This document shows positions 44,513 through 55,152 of a stretch of DNA of 64,000 bases, piece after piece. Each line of letters opens with the position of its first letter. Position 1 is the stretch's first letter. The stretch spans positions 434,001 to 498,000 of the forward strand of contig VWND01000069.1 of the NCBI GenBank assembly GCA_009599575.1, written 5' to 3'. The translations under genes and the position numbers were made by a program. Origin of the DNA: Blumeriella jaapii (lineage: Eukaryota; Ascomycota; Leotiomycetes; Helotiales; Drepanopezizaceae). The notes beneath the pieces were generated by a model. The model was not told the DNA's origin, did no database searches, and saw nothing but the letters and a program-made list of their open reading frames with translations.

Positions 44513-46166
44513 TCCTGACTGTGAATAGAGATTGCCTTTTCGGAACAAGCACACCTTAGCCCGCCCAGACATGTTGATACGCAAGAAGCATCTATGGCTT
44601 GTGGTAGGGTCATGGAAGTGTGGTGTATGCCTGTCGTGTCTGTATGAGTGGTGTATCTGTATGTACTCTACTCTACTGTACTCTACTCTACAGTGCTGTA
44701 CTCTATTACTGTACTCTACTGTACTACCCTCGACTGTACTATCCTCGACTGTACTGTCTCCTGTCATCTGTACCATCTGTACGGTACCTGCATGCTGTCC
44801 CTCCGGCCCCGGTCGGGGTACGAAAGCTTCCCGAGTCAGGTGCCCGTCGGTCTCTCGTTGCCCGCGCGGCTCCGTGCAAGAGCGGCACCCGTCTAGCCTC
44901 GCGGCTCTGCCAGGCCCCCCACGTCCCGAGCGCGGGCCGGGTGCGGGCCCCACGTGGAAAGATGAGATGAGATGAGCGGAGCAGAGCGGAGCAGAGCAGA
45001 GCAGAGCAGAGCAGCGAGCGGCCATCAACACGGCCGATGCATGATGCAACATGCAACTTGCATCATGCAGTGTGCAGTGTGCAAGATGCAATCTGGGCCG
45101 GGTAAAGCGGCCTCGTCTGCGCTTCGCTTCGCTTCGCTTCTGGTGACTTTGGTCTCCCCTCCCCTTCCCTTCGTCTCTTCTCCTTTTCCTTTCCTTTCCT
45201 TTCTTTTCTCTCTTTTCTCTTCTTTTCCTCTCTTTCGCTCCTTTGCTCCCCTTTCTCCCCCTCCCCCTCCTTTCACCCCCTTTCTCCCTTTCTCACCCTC
45301 TCCCTCTCCCTCTCCCGCTCCCTCCCTCCCCATTGCAGCGACGAGACGAAGACGACGCAAGTCCGGCAAAAGCGAAGTGCCGTGTGTCGTGTGCCGTGTG
45401 CAGGCCCGGCCGATCCAACGGCGGGCTGCATCGCGTCTGGTCGGTGGGACCATTCCGTGCCTGTACGGGACCGACTGGACTGGACTGTGTACCTCTCCTC
45501 TGCCTGCGCTACCAACGGTTCCTGAGCTGCAACATCGCCACCCTCGAGACGACGAACCACCACCACCACCACCATCACCACCATTACCACCATCACCACC
45601 ACTACCACCATCACCACCACCACCACCAACCTCGCGCTCCTCTTGGTACGTGCTCCCATCTCTCATGTCATCTCATCTCTCTTCATCTCTCCTCTCCCCT
45701 CCTCATCTCCCTCCCCTCCTCATCTCCCTCCCCTCCTCATCTCCCTCCCCGCCATCCTCCGCATCCTCATCGGCGATCATGGCCGCCAGCCCTGAAACGC
45801 GAGCGCCCGACGCCGCCATCGACCGCCATCCCTGAACCCGCCCGGGCCAATCTGCCACCAGTCGTCCTGGGGGGACTGCGGATCCCGCCATCACTTCACT
45901 TCACTTCACTTCCTCTCCCCCCCCCCGAGAGAACACGAGAGCTGAACATCACTGACGAAGCCTGTCAGCCTGCCTGCCTTCAGCCTGCCAGATCGATTGC
46001 ACCCATCGAGGGATCGCGGAGAAGCACAGCTCTCGTCTCATCATCATTTCGGCACGATACATCGCCTCAATCATATCCGTACGCGCGACCTCCCCTTGAT
46101 CTCCCTCGACCTCCCTCGACCTCCTCCGCGTCCGCGGTCCACCGTCGACCCGCGTCCCTGAACACG
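44513..46166. other. LCB2 upstream region, polypyrimidine and trinucleotide repeats
   Basis: Contains ACTCTACTGT units (44660-44760), GAGCA and GATGAG units (44960-45015), a second polypyrimidine tract (45150-45340) and a CAC/CCA trinucleotide run (45558-45630). The LCB2 frame runs open back to 45243 only because the region is GC-rich and repetitive. This is probably promoter plus 5' UTR. Confidence 0.55.
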
Positions 46167-48206
46167 ATGCCGCAAAGACTCCCGCGGAATCCGTTTGCCA
46201 GCCCCCCCAACCCGACCGCCGTCTGCCCTCCGGCCGATCGCCCCGACGCCCGGCGGCCCTCGACGTCCAAGGCGAACCGCCTGACCTCCTTCTTCACCTC
46301 GCCGCCCAAGGGCAAGGAGCAGGCGAGCGCGCACGCGGCCCTCCGGCACGCCGTGACGGCCCAGCAGCAGTACCTGCTCCACAACCCGTCGCCCTCCATC
46401 ACGGCGCCGTCGCTGTCGCTCCCCACCATCTCGCTGTCCACGGCCAAGGCCGGCGAGGCCAACATGGACGAGCCGCCGACCACCCTCTTCCAGCCGCCGT
46501 CGGTCGCCGAGGCCCACCGCCAGGCCCGCATCGATGCCCAGTTCGGCCCCTTGGGCGCCCAGAGCCACCGCTACGTGAGCCAGTACGTGGAGGGCACCAC
46601 CATGGAGCATGTGCTCGACGAACCCCCCTACTACTACCTCTTGACCACGTACATCAGCTACCTCGTCCTCATCATCTTCGGCCACGTCCGGGATTTCTTT
46701 GGCAAGCGCTTCCGCCCGGACGACTACAAGCACCTGCAGGCCGCCCACGGCTACGCCGCCCTCAACAGCGACTTCGACAACTTCTACATCCGCCGCCTGA
46801 AGCTGCGCATCGACGACTGCTTCGCGCGCCCCATCACGGGCGTGCCCGGGCGCTACGTCACGTTGATGGATCGCCAGACGGACGACTTCAACAAGAACTA
46901 CCGCTTCACCGGCACCTACACGGAGACGCTCAACATGAGCTCCTACAACTACCTGGGCTTCGCCCAGTCGGAGGGGCCGTGCGCCGACGCCGTCGAGCAG
47001 GCCATCAAGCGCTACGGCATCAGCGCCGCGAGCCCGCGCGCCGACGCCGGCACCTCGGACCTGGCCGTCGAGGTCGAGGAGCGCATCGCCCGCTTCGTCG
47101 GCAAGCCGGCGGCCATGGTCTTCTCCATGGGCTTCGCGACCAACGCCACCTCCTTCCCGGCCCTGGTGGGCAAGGGCTCGCTGATCATCTCGGACGAGCT
47201 CAACCACGCCTCGATCCGCATCGGCGCCCGGCTCTCGGGGGCCATGATCACCTCGTTCAAGCACAACGACATGCCCGATCTCGAGCGCAAGCTCCGCGAG
47301 GCCATCGCCCAGGGCCAGCCCCGCACCCACCGCCCCTGGAAGAAGATCCTGGTCGTCGTCGAGGGCCTGTACTCGATGGAGGGCACCATGTGCGACCTGC
47401 CCGGCCTGCTGGCCCTGAAGCGGCGCTACAAGTACCACCTGTTCGTGGACGAGGCGCACTCCATCGGCGCCCTGGGGCCGCGCGGCCGCGGCGTGTGCGA
47501 CTACTTCAACATCGACCCGGCCGAGGTCGACATCCTCATGGGCACCCTGACCAAGTCGTTCGGCGCCAACGGCGGCTACGTCGCCGCCGAGAAGCACATC
47601 ATCGACAAGCTGCGCGCGACGAACGCCGCCACCATCTACGGCGAGTCGCCGACGCCGCCCGTCCTCATGCAGATCCTCAGCGCGCTCAAGATCATCGCGG
47701 GCGAGAGCTGCCCCGGCCAGGGCGAGGAGCGCCTGCAGCGCATTGCCTTCAACTCGCGCTACCTCCGCCTGGGCCTCAAGCGGCTGGGCTACATCACCTA
47801 CGGCCACGACGATTCCCCCATCATCCCCATCATGCTCTACAACCCGGCCAAGATGCCCGCCTTCTCCCACGAGATGCTCCGCCGCAAGATCGCCGTCGTC
47901 ATCGTCGGCTACCCCGCCACGCCGCTCGTCTCGTCCCGCGCCCGCTTCTGCGTCTCGGCCGCCCACAACAAGGACGACATGGACCGTCTGCTCGCCGCCT
48001 GCGACGAGATTGGGGACGTGCTCCAGCTCAAGTTCTCCACCGGCATCGCCGGCGGCGCCGAGCACCTCCCCGACGGCGTGTCTCGGGAGATGGAGGCCGA
48101 GTGGCGCAAGGCCCACGGGCTCCAAGGCGTCGTCACGCCTCCGCGCTGGTCGTTGCGCGAGGTGATTGCCAACGGCGTGCAGGACGTCAAGCACCCGTTG
48201 CGATGA
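46167..48206 (+). CDS. LCB2: Serine palmitoyltransferase subunit 2
   Basis: A single-exon gene of 679 residues from ATG 46167, the first ATG followed by plausible protein. Serine palmitoyltransferase condenses serine with palmitoyl-CoA, the first step of sphingolipid synthesis, at the ER. The N-terminal 115 residues are Pro/Ser-rich; then VEGTTMEHVLDEPPYYYLLTTYISY leads into one membrane segment. The PLP-enzyme core includes NMSSYNYLGFA, DELNHASIR, EGLYSMEGTM, VDEAHSIGALGPRGRG and GTLTKSFGANGGY, with the PLP lysine near residue 463. GTLTKSFG marks LCB2 rather than LCB1. Third positions are overwhelmingly G or C, unlike most neighbours, which opens a 755-codon antisense frame that is not a gene. 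The enzyme should pair with an LCB1 encoded elsewhere. Confidence 0.95.
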   Translation: MPQRLPRNPFASPPNPTAVCPPADRPDARRPSTSKANRLTSFFTSPPKGKEQASAHAALRHAVTAQQQYLLHNPSPSITAPSLSLPTISLSTAKAGEANMDEPPTTLFQPPSVAEAHRQARIDAQFGPLGAQSHRYVSQYVEGTTMEHVLDEPPYYYLLTTYISYLVLIIFGHVRDFFGKRFRPDDYKHLQAAHGYAALNSDFDNFYIRRLKLRIDDCFARPITGVPGRYVTLMDRQTDDFNKNYRFTGTYTETLNMSSYNYLGFAQSEGPCADAVEQAIKRYGISAASPRADAGTSDLAVEVEERIARFVGKPAAMVFSMGFATNATSFPALVGKGSLIISDELNHASIRIGARLSGAMITSFKHNDMPDLERKLREAIAQGQPRTHRPWKKILVVVEGLYSMEGTMCDLPGLLALKRRYKYHLFVDEAHSIGALGPRGRGVCDYFNIDPAEVDILMGTLTKSFGANGGYVAAEKHIIDKLRATNAATIYGESPTPPVLMQILSALKIIAGESCPGQGEERLQRIAFNSRYLRLGLKRLGYITYGHDDSPIIPIMLYNPAKMPAFSHEMLRRKIAVVIVGYPATPLVSSRARFCVSAAHNKDDMDRLLAACDEIGDVLQLKFSTGIAGGAEHLPDGVSREMEAEWRKAHGLQGVVTPPRWSLREVIANGVQDVKHPLR

Positions 48207-49170
48207 GCCCGCCTCGGCACGCCCGCGCGTCGGACCACGTGCCCTCCCGCGGCCGATACCCGCTCCTTCTTGCACATGATTTTTTTTCTGGCTTCGTTTT
48301 CGTTTCTTCCTTCGGGCATGATACCCTCTGCTGCCCATGTGGCCGTTCCTCGCTCTTTTTCTTCTCTCGTCTGGCCGTCTGGTGGCGACCCCGCCGTGGC
48401 GGTTTCCCTCACGGTCCCTCCCTCGCTCGGCCCCTCTTCCGTGCTTTGTTTTCCTCCCCTTCCGGTCCTTCCGGGGGTTCGTCGGGATCGCGGAAGACGG
48501 GTTGGGTGGGACGAGGGGCGCACGTCGTCACGTCGTCTGATGGTGAAGGGGCATGGATGGCTGTGTGGTGTCTCTGTGTCGGGAAAGGCTGTGGGTGTGG
48601 CGGGGTGTTAGTTCTGTACATACGTAGGTGGGGATGGAAGACGGCTGAGCGGGGTGATGAGGGACTTGCATGGTTTGAGTCGCGTGTATGAATGGATGGA
48701 GGGATTGATGTGTGGGATTGGGAAGCTACCGCTGCGTGTAGATAGATGGGTCGAGTATGACAAGGGGTGTTGGGGGAGCAAGACGTTGTACAATGAGAAG
48801 CGGATCTTCCCAATTCTGAATTTTTAATTTTTTCGTTCCTTTCTTGTTTTGGGGTGGAGGGGTGGAGGGGTGGAAGGCGGGACGGGGGAGCCTGGGCTGT
48901 CCTTGAGTTGTATCTTCTGACCTTTGACCTTGGTCGTTTCAACGACCAACATTTTACAAATGAAACTCGCTCTGAGCAAACGCTCTATTGTACAAGCTGC
49001 AGCTGTGTGTATATGTGTATGTATAGAAGGCTATCATCTATCTATCGCCTCAACACCCACCCACCTGCCTTGTTTCTCTGGACCGTTTATTTCATCTTAT
49101 CTTGCTTATTTTATTTTCATCTGCCTTGCTTGCTTGGTTGCTTCCTTGCTGTATATACTATGGTACTGTA
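48207..49170. other. LCB2 3' region
   Basis: No gene supported. GC-rich, then pyrimidine-rich, passing to a CTTACTTG microsatellite from about 49170. Confidence 0.4.
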
Positions 49171-49735
49171 CTGTGATTACTTGCTTACTTGCTTACTTAC
49201 CTACTTACTTACTTACTTACTGTGTATACTATGGTACTGTACTGTATTGTACTGTATTATGTATACTTACTTACTTGCTTACTTACTTGCTTGCTTACTT
49301 GCTTGCTTACTTGCTTCCTTAATTGCTTACTTAATTGCTTACTTACTTACTTACTTACATGCTTCCTTACTTACTTGTTTACTTGCTTCCTTACTTACTT
49401 GCTTGCTTGCTTACTTGTTTACTTACTCAATTGCTTACTTCCTTACTTACTTGCTTGCTTGCTTAATTGCTTACTTACTTGTTTACTTGCTTCCTTATTT
49501 ACTTGCTTCCTTACTTACTTGTTTACTTGCTTCCTTATTTACTTGCTTGCTTACTTACTTGTTTACTTGCTTCCTTATTTACTTGCTTGCTTACTTACTT
49601 ATTTGCTTACTTACTTAATTACTTACTTACTCAATTGCTTACTTACATACTTTTTGTATATACTATAATGGAACAATACTATATTATATTGTATATATAT
49701 ATACTTACTTTCTTACTTGCTTGCTTGCATTTGGT
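49171..49735. repeat. (CTTACTTG)-type microsatellite array
   Basis: About 560 bases of ACTTACTTGCTT and TTGCTTCCTTACTT variants of a 4-bp CTTA/CTTG unit, interrupted near 49220 and 49650-49700. Leu/Tyr-rich frames through it (LLTYLLTCLL) are artefacts. Confidence 0.92.
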
Positions 49736-50470
49736 TATTTATTCACTCACGTCTTTACTTAATAACTAACGGAGGGACGGATTCACTCACGGATGGAGGG
49801 ATTCACTCACCTAGGGAGGCACGGAGGAATGCGGAGGGACGGAGGCACGGAAGCACGCACTCAGGCAAGCAGGCACGCAGGCACGCAATTCACTCATTCA
49901 GCAGGGCACTCATTCACGCATTCACACAGGCACGCATTCACGCAGTCACGCAGGCACTCAGGCACGCAGGCACGCAGGCACTCAGGCACTCAGGCACTCA
50001 GGCACGCAGGCACTCAGGCACGCAGGGCAAGCAGGCACGCATTCACTCAGGCACTCAGGCACGCATTCACTCAGGCACGCAGGCACTCATTCACTCATTC
50101 ACGCATTCACTCATTCACTCATTCACACATTCACTCAGGCACGCAGGCACGCAATTCACTCATTCACTCATTCACTCATTCACTCATTCACTCATTCACT
50201 CATTCACTCATTCACTCACTCATTCACTCACTTATTTACTCACTCATTTATTAACTTATTTATTCATTCACTTACTCACTTACGACTCACTTACTCACTT
50301 ACTCACTTACTCACTTACTCACTTACTCACTTACTCACTTACTCACTTACTCACTTACTCACTTACTCACTTACTCACTTACTCACTTACTCACTTACTC
50401 ACTTACTCACTTACTCACTTACTCATCCACTCACTCGCTCACTCACTCACTCACTACCTACTCACTACCT
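49736..50470. repeat. Imperfect CACTCATT / GGCACGCA / CACTTACT repeat arrays
   Basis: Three adjoining arrays: GGCACTCAGGCACGCA and CATTCACTCATT units (about 49790-50250), then an 8-bp CACTTACT array of about 18 units (50262-50425). The 359-codon frame of His-Ser-Leu-Thr repeats is produced by the repeats and is not called as a gene. Confidence 0.9.
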
Positions 50471-50946
50471 GCCCACTGACTCACTGTAAATACCAAGGCA
50501 CAATACATTACTATACTATACTGAACTGTACCTACAGCATGTATACATATAATACATATATACATATAAATTTACATATACACACGCACACACACACATA
50601 TACGCACGCCCGCCCACACGCACGCACGCGTATATATATACACACAACACCTCACAACACCTCACAACACCTCACAACACCTCACAGCAGCCACCCATCC
50701 CTCCACCCACTCATCCACCCATCCACCTTCCGCATATCCATACCGTACGTATTGCATCACTTCTGCTTTCTCCCAGCCAACCCACTAATCCACTAATCCA
50801 CTAATCTCGATTATCACGAACAACCCACTTTGGGCTATGGGGGCGGGAGAGACACGGGGGGCACGTGGGGCACGCGGGGGCACGTGGGGTTGGAGGTGTA
50901 TGTGTGTATGTGTGTATGTGTGTGTATATGTGTACAGCCCGCCAGT
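50471..50946. other. Low-complexity intergenic
   Basis: AT/CA-rich dinucleotide and CACAACACCT repeats (50640-50690), (TGTG)n at 50895-50935. No gene supported. Confidence 0.5.
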
Positions 50947-50961
50947 ACCGTACCGTACTCT
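50947..50961. repeat. Left target-site duplication of the composite retroelement
   Basis: ACCGTACCGTACTCT occurs here and again at 51818-51832, exactly after the ATC tail of the element. Confidence 0.8.
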
Positions 50962-51817
50962 TGCCGCCCCTCGGGGTGCGAGGTCGACGACGACCTCGCG
51001 GGCTAGACTCAATACCTGTACGTGGTGCCTGGTACGAACCTTCCGCCCTTTCGATTGCAAGCGCTCTTCTCCTGAGGCAGAAGGGCGTCGTTGCATTCGA
51101 AAGGTGTCGGGAGAGCCAAAATTGAGCAATCGACACGTGGCGACTTCGAAGAGATTTTCCTTACCGGCGATCCGGGCCATTCTTACGACTACGTACACTA
51201 CTACGATTTACCTGACGAGGGCATACCTACTGAGAATTCCAGAAGGATTGTATTGAAGGGAAAAGGCGGAAAATAAGAATCGACAGCCCGACTATCGAAA
51301 ACCCGGTACAGCGCCTTCGAAATAATCGTCTCTACCGATCACAACCGACTCGACAGCATATTTGACGAAGGAAAGGGTATCGGTGGAACACACGCGTTTG
51401 CAAACGCGTACAAAACAAGCGTTCGAGAGACAACTCGGCGCCGTTAACTCGAAGTTCCGAACGTGTTTTCAAAGATTATAAAAAAGCTGCGATACCGCGG
51501 GATCAGAAACCCGGGATATACGTATCAAAAGAGCTTTTCCTCAATCGTGGTTTTTACTCTTTTGATACGTATATATTTTGTAATCTTTGGAACTATTGAA
51601 GGCCTTACTTCACGAACACCATGGAGAACCATCCCGCCTGTAGGGGAAGGGCTCAAATAGCGGGCCTATTGGCCAAACATTTCTTTTATATAACTGCTTT
51701 CTCGAGGGTCTGCTTTTTGTATATAAAAATCCCCAGCTTAGCACGTCCTATGCCCTTCGGGAGGCTGAGGTGGCTCTGCCCCTCCTGACGTTAAACAATA
51801 TCATCATCATCATCATC
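50962..51817 (+). mobile_element. Short composite non-LTR retroelement, LINE copy 3
   Basis: About 856 bp bounded by perfect 15-bp direct repeats. The last 200 bp (from 51618) are the same LINE 3' end as in copy 2, including CCCAGCTTAGCACGTCC, the GACGTTAAACAATATC block and the (ATC)n tail. The first 650 bp do not resemble the RT/RNase H part of copy 2 and I recognise no protein in them. They hold two perfect inverted repeats (51392-51409; 51516-51533 with 51557-51574). There is little RIP-like A+T bias in the 5' part. Best reading: a non-autonomous or chimeric element mobilised through the LINE 3' end. A SINE-like RNA head was looked for, but no clear A and B boxes were found. Confidence 0.7.
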
Positions 51818-51832
51818 ACCGTACCGTACTCT
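51818..51832. repeat. Right target-site duplication of the composite retroelement
   Basis: Exact second copy of the 15-bp word at 50947-50961. Confidence 0.8.
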
Positions 51833-52723
51833 ACCGTACTATTCCATACCGTACCATGCCGTACAGCATAGTAACAAACAACGCCTGCATTACGTGCGAG
51901 CCCAAAAAAGAAACACAGAAAACACAAACTGTACTGTACTGTACTATACTATAGGTAGGTAAAAACCGTCATGTCATTTTCCCCCCCACGTATTTGTAAT
52001 ATATATATATATATACATGTATATATATATGTTACCCCCCCCCCCCTCCTCCAAACCAATCCCCCCCCCCCCCTCCCCCCACCCCCCCCCCCCCCCCCTG
52101 ATCTATGCACGCCCGCACACATACAAACAAACAAGGAAGGACCCGTTTCTCAAACCATCTAACAGGACGTACATACGTACCTCTTACGTGCTGTGCTGTA
52201 CGTACAGTACGTACCTTACAGTACAGTACGTATATACTAAGATGGCAGCCTGATTGACAACAGGTCCATCGATCGCAGAAAGCGTGGGTGGTGTTCACTC
52301 GCTCGCTCGCGCGCTGGGAGGAGGAGTCGTTGGGGGAAGGGACTTGGATTTTGGATGGGAGGCGAGCGAGCGAGCGAGCTGGTACGGACGTCGTCTCTGT
52401 TCTCTGTCTTGGGGCGTAGAGGGAAGAAGAGATTGTGACGTTGCGGTTCTAGACGTGGGTAGGTATGTACAGCGGTTCTAGACGTGGGTAGGTATGTACA
52501 GCGATTCTAGACGTGGGTATGTATGTACATAGGTATGTATGTATGGCTGCAGCAAGTCACGCGTTTTCAGAGGGAGATGGGGTGAAGAGCGCTTCTTGAC
52601 TTTGATGTTATTCGCTTCTCGTGATCACGGCTGTGAATCGAAACCATGATGGAGTGAACCGGCCCTCCCACTCCTCTCGCCCTTACTGGCAGCAGCAAAC
52701 TTCGATAGCTTTCGCTCCCACGA
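51833..52723. repeat. Low-complexity intergenic with C runs and a 29-bp repeat
   Basis: Contains C-rich homopolymer runs (52033-52098), GTAC words (52165-52235), and three tandem copies of a 29-bp unit beginning GCGGTTCTAGACGTGGG at 52443, 52472 and 52501. No gene supported. Confidence 0.75.
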
Positions 52724-53732
52724 CTACAATTTCGGGATGAACATCGGCGTGTCCCGCTTCCACTCCTGGTACGCCTTGCGGTCCCCGTACCGCTTGTCGT
52801 ACTTATCCTCGCTCAGGGGGACGCCACTCACCTTCAGCAGCAGGAAGGTGACGAAGGCTGGGGACACGAAACACAGACCGGCGCCGACGAGACGGCCGGA
52901 GGTGCCGGACAGGTGCATGCCGCGAAGGCCAACGGGGCTGGTGAGGATGCCGGCGGAGGCGATGGCTAGGCCCGTCCCTGGGGGGGTTGTCAGCTACGTG
53001 CCGTCGCTCTCGGAGGGAAGAAGTAGGAGGGGGAGAGAAGGAGATGGATAGGGAGAGAAGAAGACGGGAAGGAGGGGTAAGCGAGGCGGGTAGAAGGGAA
53101 CGAGAGGAAAACCCACAAAGCGTGCTCTCCCCGAAGTAATTCGGATGACGACTCTTGCTCCACAGCCCGCTGGTCAAGAACTCCTCATCATGCTCCTTGC
53201 GCTTCTTCGCCTGTACCCACGCGTTCTTCTGCCTATCAGCCGCCACCTCGAACGCGAAGCCTCCCGCGAAGAGGCCCAGGCCCACGACATCCGTCGCCGT
53301 CAGCCGCGGGAGCGTCGACAGCAGCGTGTGGGGAATCGAGTTCACGGCGAGGATGGGCATCAGGCAGAGGGAGACCCACGTCGCCTGCGCCATCCAAGCG
53401 CCGAAGAACTTTGGCGGCGACTTCTTGATCTCGTCGAAGCGAGAGTCGTGGCCGTCGGCGAGCACGCGCTGGAAGAGGTAGCTCCCGAGGCGGGTCGCCC
53501 AGAGGGACACGGCGGTGCTGAGGACCACCTGTCGCCAGTTGAGACCATTGGGGCCGCCGGTGCCGGTGAAGGCTGCGAGGAGCGAGGGGAAAGCTGGCTT
53601 GAGGGCGTCGACGGGGACGGCTGCTCGCGCGCGGAGGGCTGGAAGGTAGAGGGAGAGTGCTGTGACGGAGAGGTAGGTGAGGGAGCCGGCTAGGTGGGTG
53701 TTAGTGAGAGCAAGAACAGGGCGAGTATTCAT
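52724..53732 (-). CDS. DUF1295 membrane protein (steroid 5-alpha-reductase-like fold)
   Basis: Two exons (53732-53117, 52977-52724) join to 289 residues over a 139-bp GT-AG intron, restoring NYFGESTLW-TGLAIASAG. The protein has five or six predicted membrane segments. It carries the DUF1295/isoprenylcysteine-methyltransferase-like signature SGLWSKSRHPNYFGE, where the Arg-His-Pro-Asn-Tyr cluster would bind a nucleotide cofactor or the substrate in related enzymes. The C-terminus has PLSEDKYDKRYG and a conserved YQEWKRDTPMFIP ending. Related proteins include NADPH-dependent lipid reductases and methyltransferases; the substrate is not known. ATG 53732 gives a hydrophobic N-terminus directly; an ATG at 53762 would add ten residues. 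Confidence 0.85.
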
Positions 53733-54651
53733 GTGTGGTTTTCTGCTTCTTCTCCAACCCAAACGAAAGAACAGGCAGGTATGGAGGCAAAGCGTTGCGA
53801 TGTGTTGGATATCATGATGTGAGAATCATACACAGATCATAGAAGCGCTCGGATTGGGCGAGGATAGATGGTACTGCTACGCCGGCTTGGATGGCAAAGG
53901 CGGTAGCGATCGAAGGTACGAGTGTTCTGGACGACGAGTCAGTTTCATGGAGATGCAAGCATCGCCCGCTGCGCAACACGTCGCCGAGAATGAGGGGTGG
54001 ACGAACCGGAGAAAAGGGTTCTTGTAGTTCGTCGCATGGAGGAGGTACTGTAAGACGGTCATCGTGGCCGTGAACGCGAGGGACCACAGACGTTCAGATG
54101 GATTGGGTGGGAGCCGAAAGAGGGCTGAGGTTGTTGATTGAGAAAACCTACAGTATCTCCCACAGCCGGAGCTGTTTGGAAAGAATGCAGAGTGTTGTAT
54201 TGTACGACGTGCAGTCTGTAAACATATAAGCGCGCGGCATCGAGTGACGACACGATTATGCACCGGAGCCGGCGTGGGCTCGGGCCTCGGAGGTGAGCCA
54301 TATCGCTGCAAAGTACCGTCGCAACACTCGTAACTATTCACATATCCGGGAGCGAGGTTGTTTGCATTCGTGTTGGTGGTCCTCGAGTTGGAAGAGCGTG
54401 CAGACAATCCCAAGCTGGGGCTGGCCAGGTGGAGTCGACACGGCAGGACGCAGCAGATCAAGCACGTCCGCTGCGTATTCAGCGGACGTGCAAGCTTCCA
54501 AAGCTTCCGAAGCCTCCAAAGCCTCCAAAGCCTCCAAAGCCTCTAAAGCCTCTAAAGCCTCCAAAGCTTCCGAAGCTCTCAAAGCTTTCAAAGCCTCCCA
54601 AGCCTCCCAAGCCTGCAAACCCTCCAGACCGCCGTCGACGGCCAGGATCTC
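53733..54651. other. Intergenic with an AAGCCTCCA repeat
   Basis: No gene supported. A 9-bp repeat of the AAGCCTCCA type, about 14 imperfect units, lies at 54490-54620, directly beyond the stop codon of the next gene. Ala/Ser/Lys repeat frames through it are rejected. Confidence 0.6.
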
Positions 54652-55152
54652 TCAGGAAGCCTCGACATGTCCAGCCGTAGCCACGTCCAGGATCTCTCTC
54701 TCCAGGCCCTGCACGAGGATGACCTCGATGCCGGCGTCCTCCAACTGCTTCCTCCCCGTGTTCTCTCCCACAAACTTCTCCGGCTCCTTCACCCCCACAT
54801 AGACCGTCTTGATGGCGCTGCCCAAGCCCAGAATGCGCTGCACACACGGCAGATGGCCACTCAGTCGCTTGAAGCACGGCTCAACCGTAGTATAGAGCAC
54901 CGTCCCCTCCGGCAGCAGGGCGCCGAGCTGCTCTTCGGCGACGTGGTGCGCGTCCGCGAGCTTGATCAAGCAGCATTGCTCGGCGTGCGTGTTGCCGGCG
55001 CATTCGAGCGTGTAGCCGGTGGCAAGAACCGTGTTCGTCTGCGCGTCGACGAGGAGCGCGCCGACGCGGAAGTTGGTTGGCTTCGGCGGTGATTTGCGCG
55101 CCAGGTCGAGGGCGCGTCGCATGTACTCGATAGGCTTTCCTGGGGAAGACAT
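54652..55152 (-). CDS. Riboflavin-pathway pyrimidine deaminase (RIB2 C-terminal type)
   Basis: A single-exon gene of 166 residues. It has the deaminase zinc signatures His56-Ala-Glu58 (GNTHAEQCCLIK) and EPC...LSGHLPC with Cys93 and Cys103. The long spacing between the two cysteines and the RLSG.LPCVQRIL and KTVYVGVKEP blocks are those of fungal DRAP deaminase (the C-terminal domain of yeast Rib2) rather than cytidine or tRNA deaminases. The enzyme deaminates 2,5-diamino-6-ribitylamino-pyrimidinone phosphate in riboflavin synthesis. Here it stands alone, without the pseudouridine synthase domain found in yeast Rib2. Confidence 0.87.
   Translation of the reverse strand: MSSPGKPIEYMRRALDLARKSPPKPTNFRVGALLVDAQTNTVLATGYTLECAGNTHAEQCCLIKLADAHHVAEEQLGALLPEGTVLYTTVEPCFKRLSGHLPCVQRILGLGSAIKTVYVGVKEPEKFVGENTGRKQLEDAGIEVILVQGLEREILDVATAGHVEAS

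Noticed and set aside
44068..45091. Poly-Ser/Leu/Phe and poly-Arg/Glu frames over the CTT tract
   Set aside because: Low-complexity readthrough of a polypyrimidine tract on both strands.
46071..48338. 755-codon antisense open frame opposite LCB2
   Set aside because: Produced by G/C third positions of LCB2; protein is Gly/Ala/Arg/Val-rich with no domain.
49717..50796. 359-codon frame of Thr-His-Ser-Leu repeats
   Set aside because: Translation of 4- and 8-bp microsatellites; no gene signals.
50962..51060. tRNA- or 5S-derived head on the composite retroelement
   Set aside because: No convincing A and B boxes at proper spacing.
54293..54877. Ala-Ser-Lys and Gly-Phe repeat frames
   Set aside because: Translation of the 9-bp AAGCCTCCA repeat beside the RIB2-type gene.
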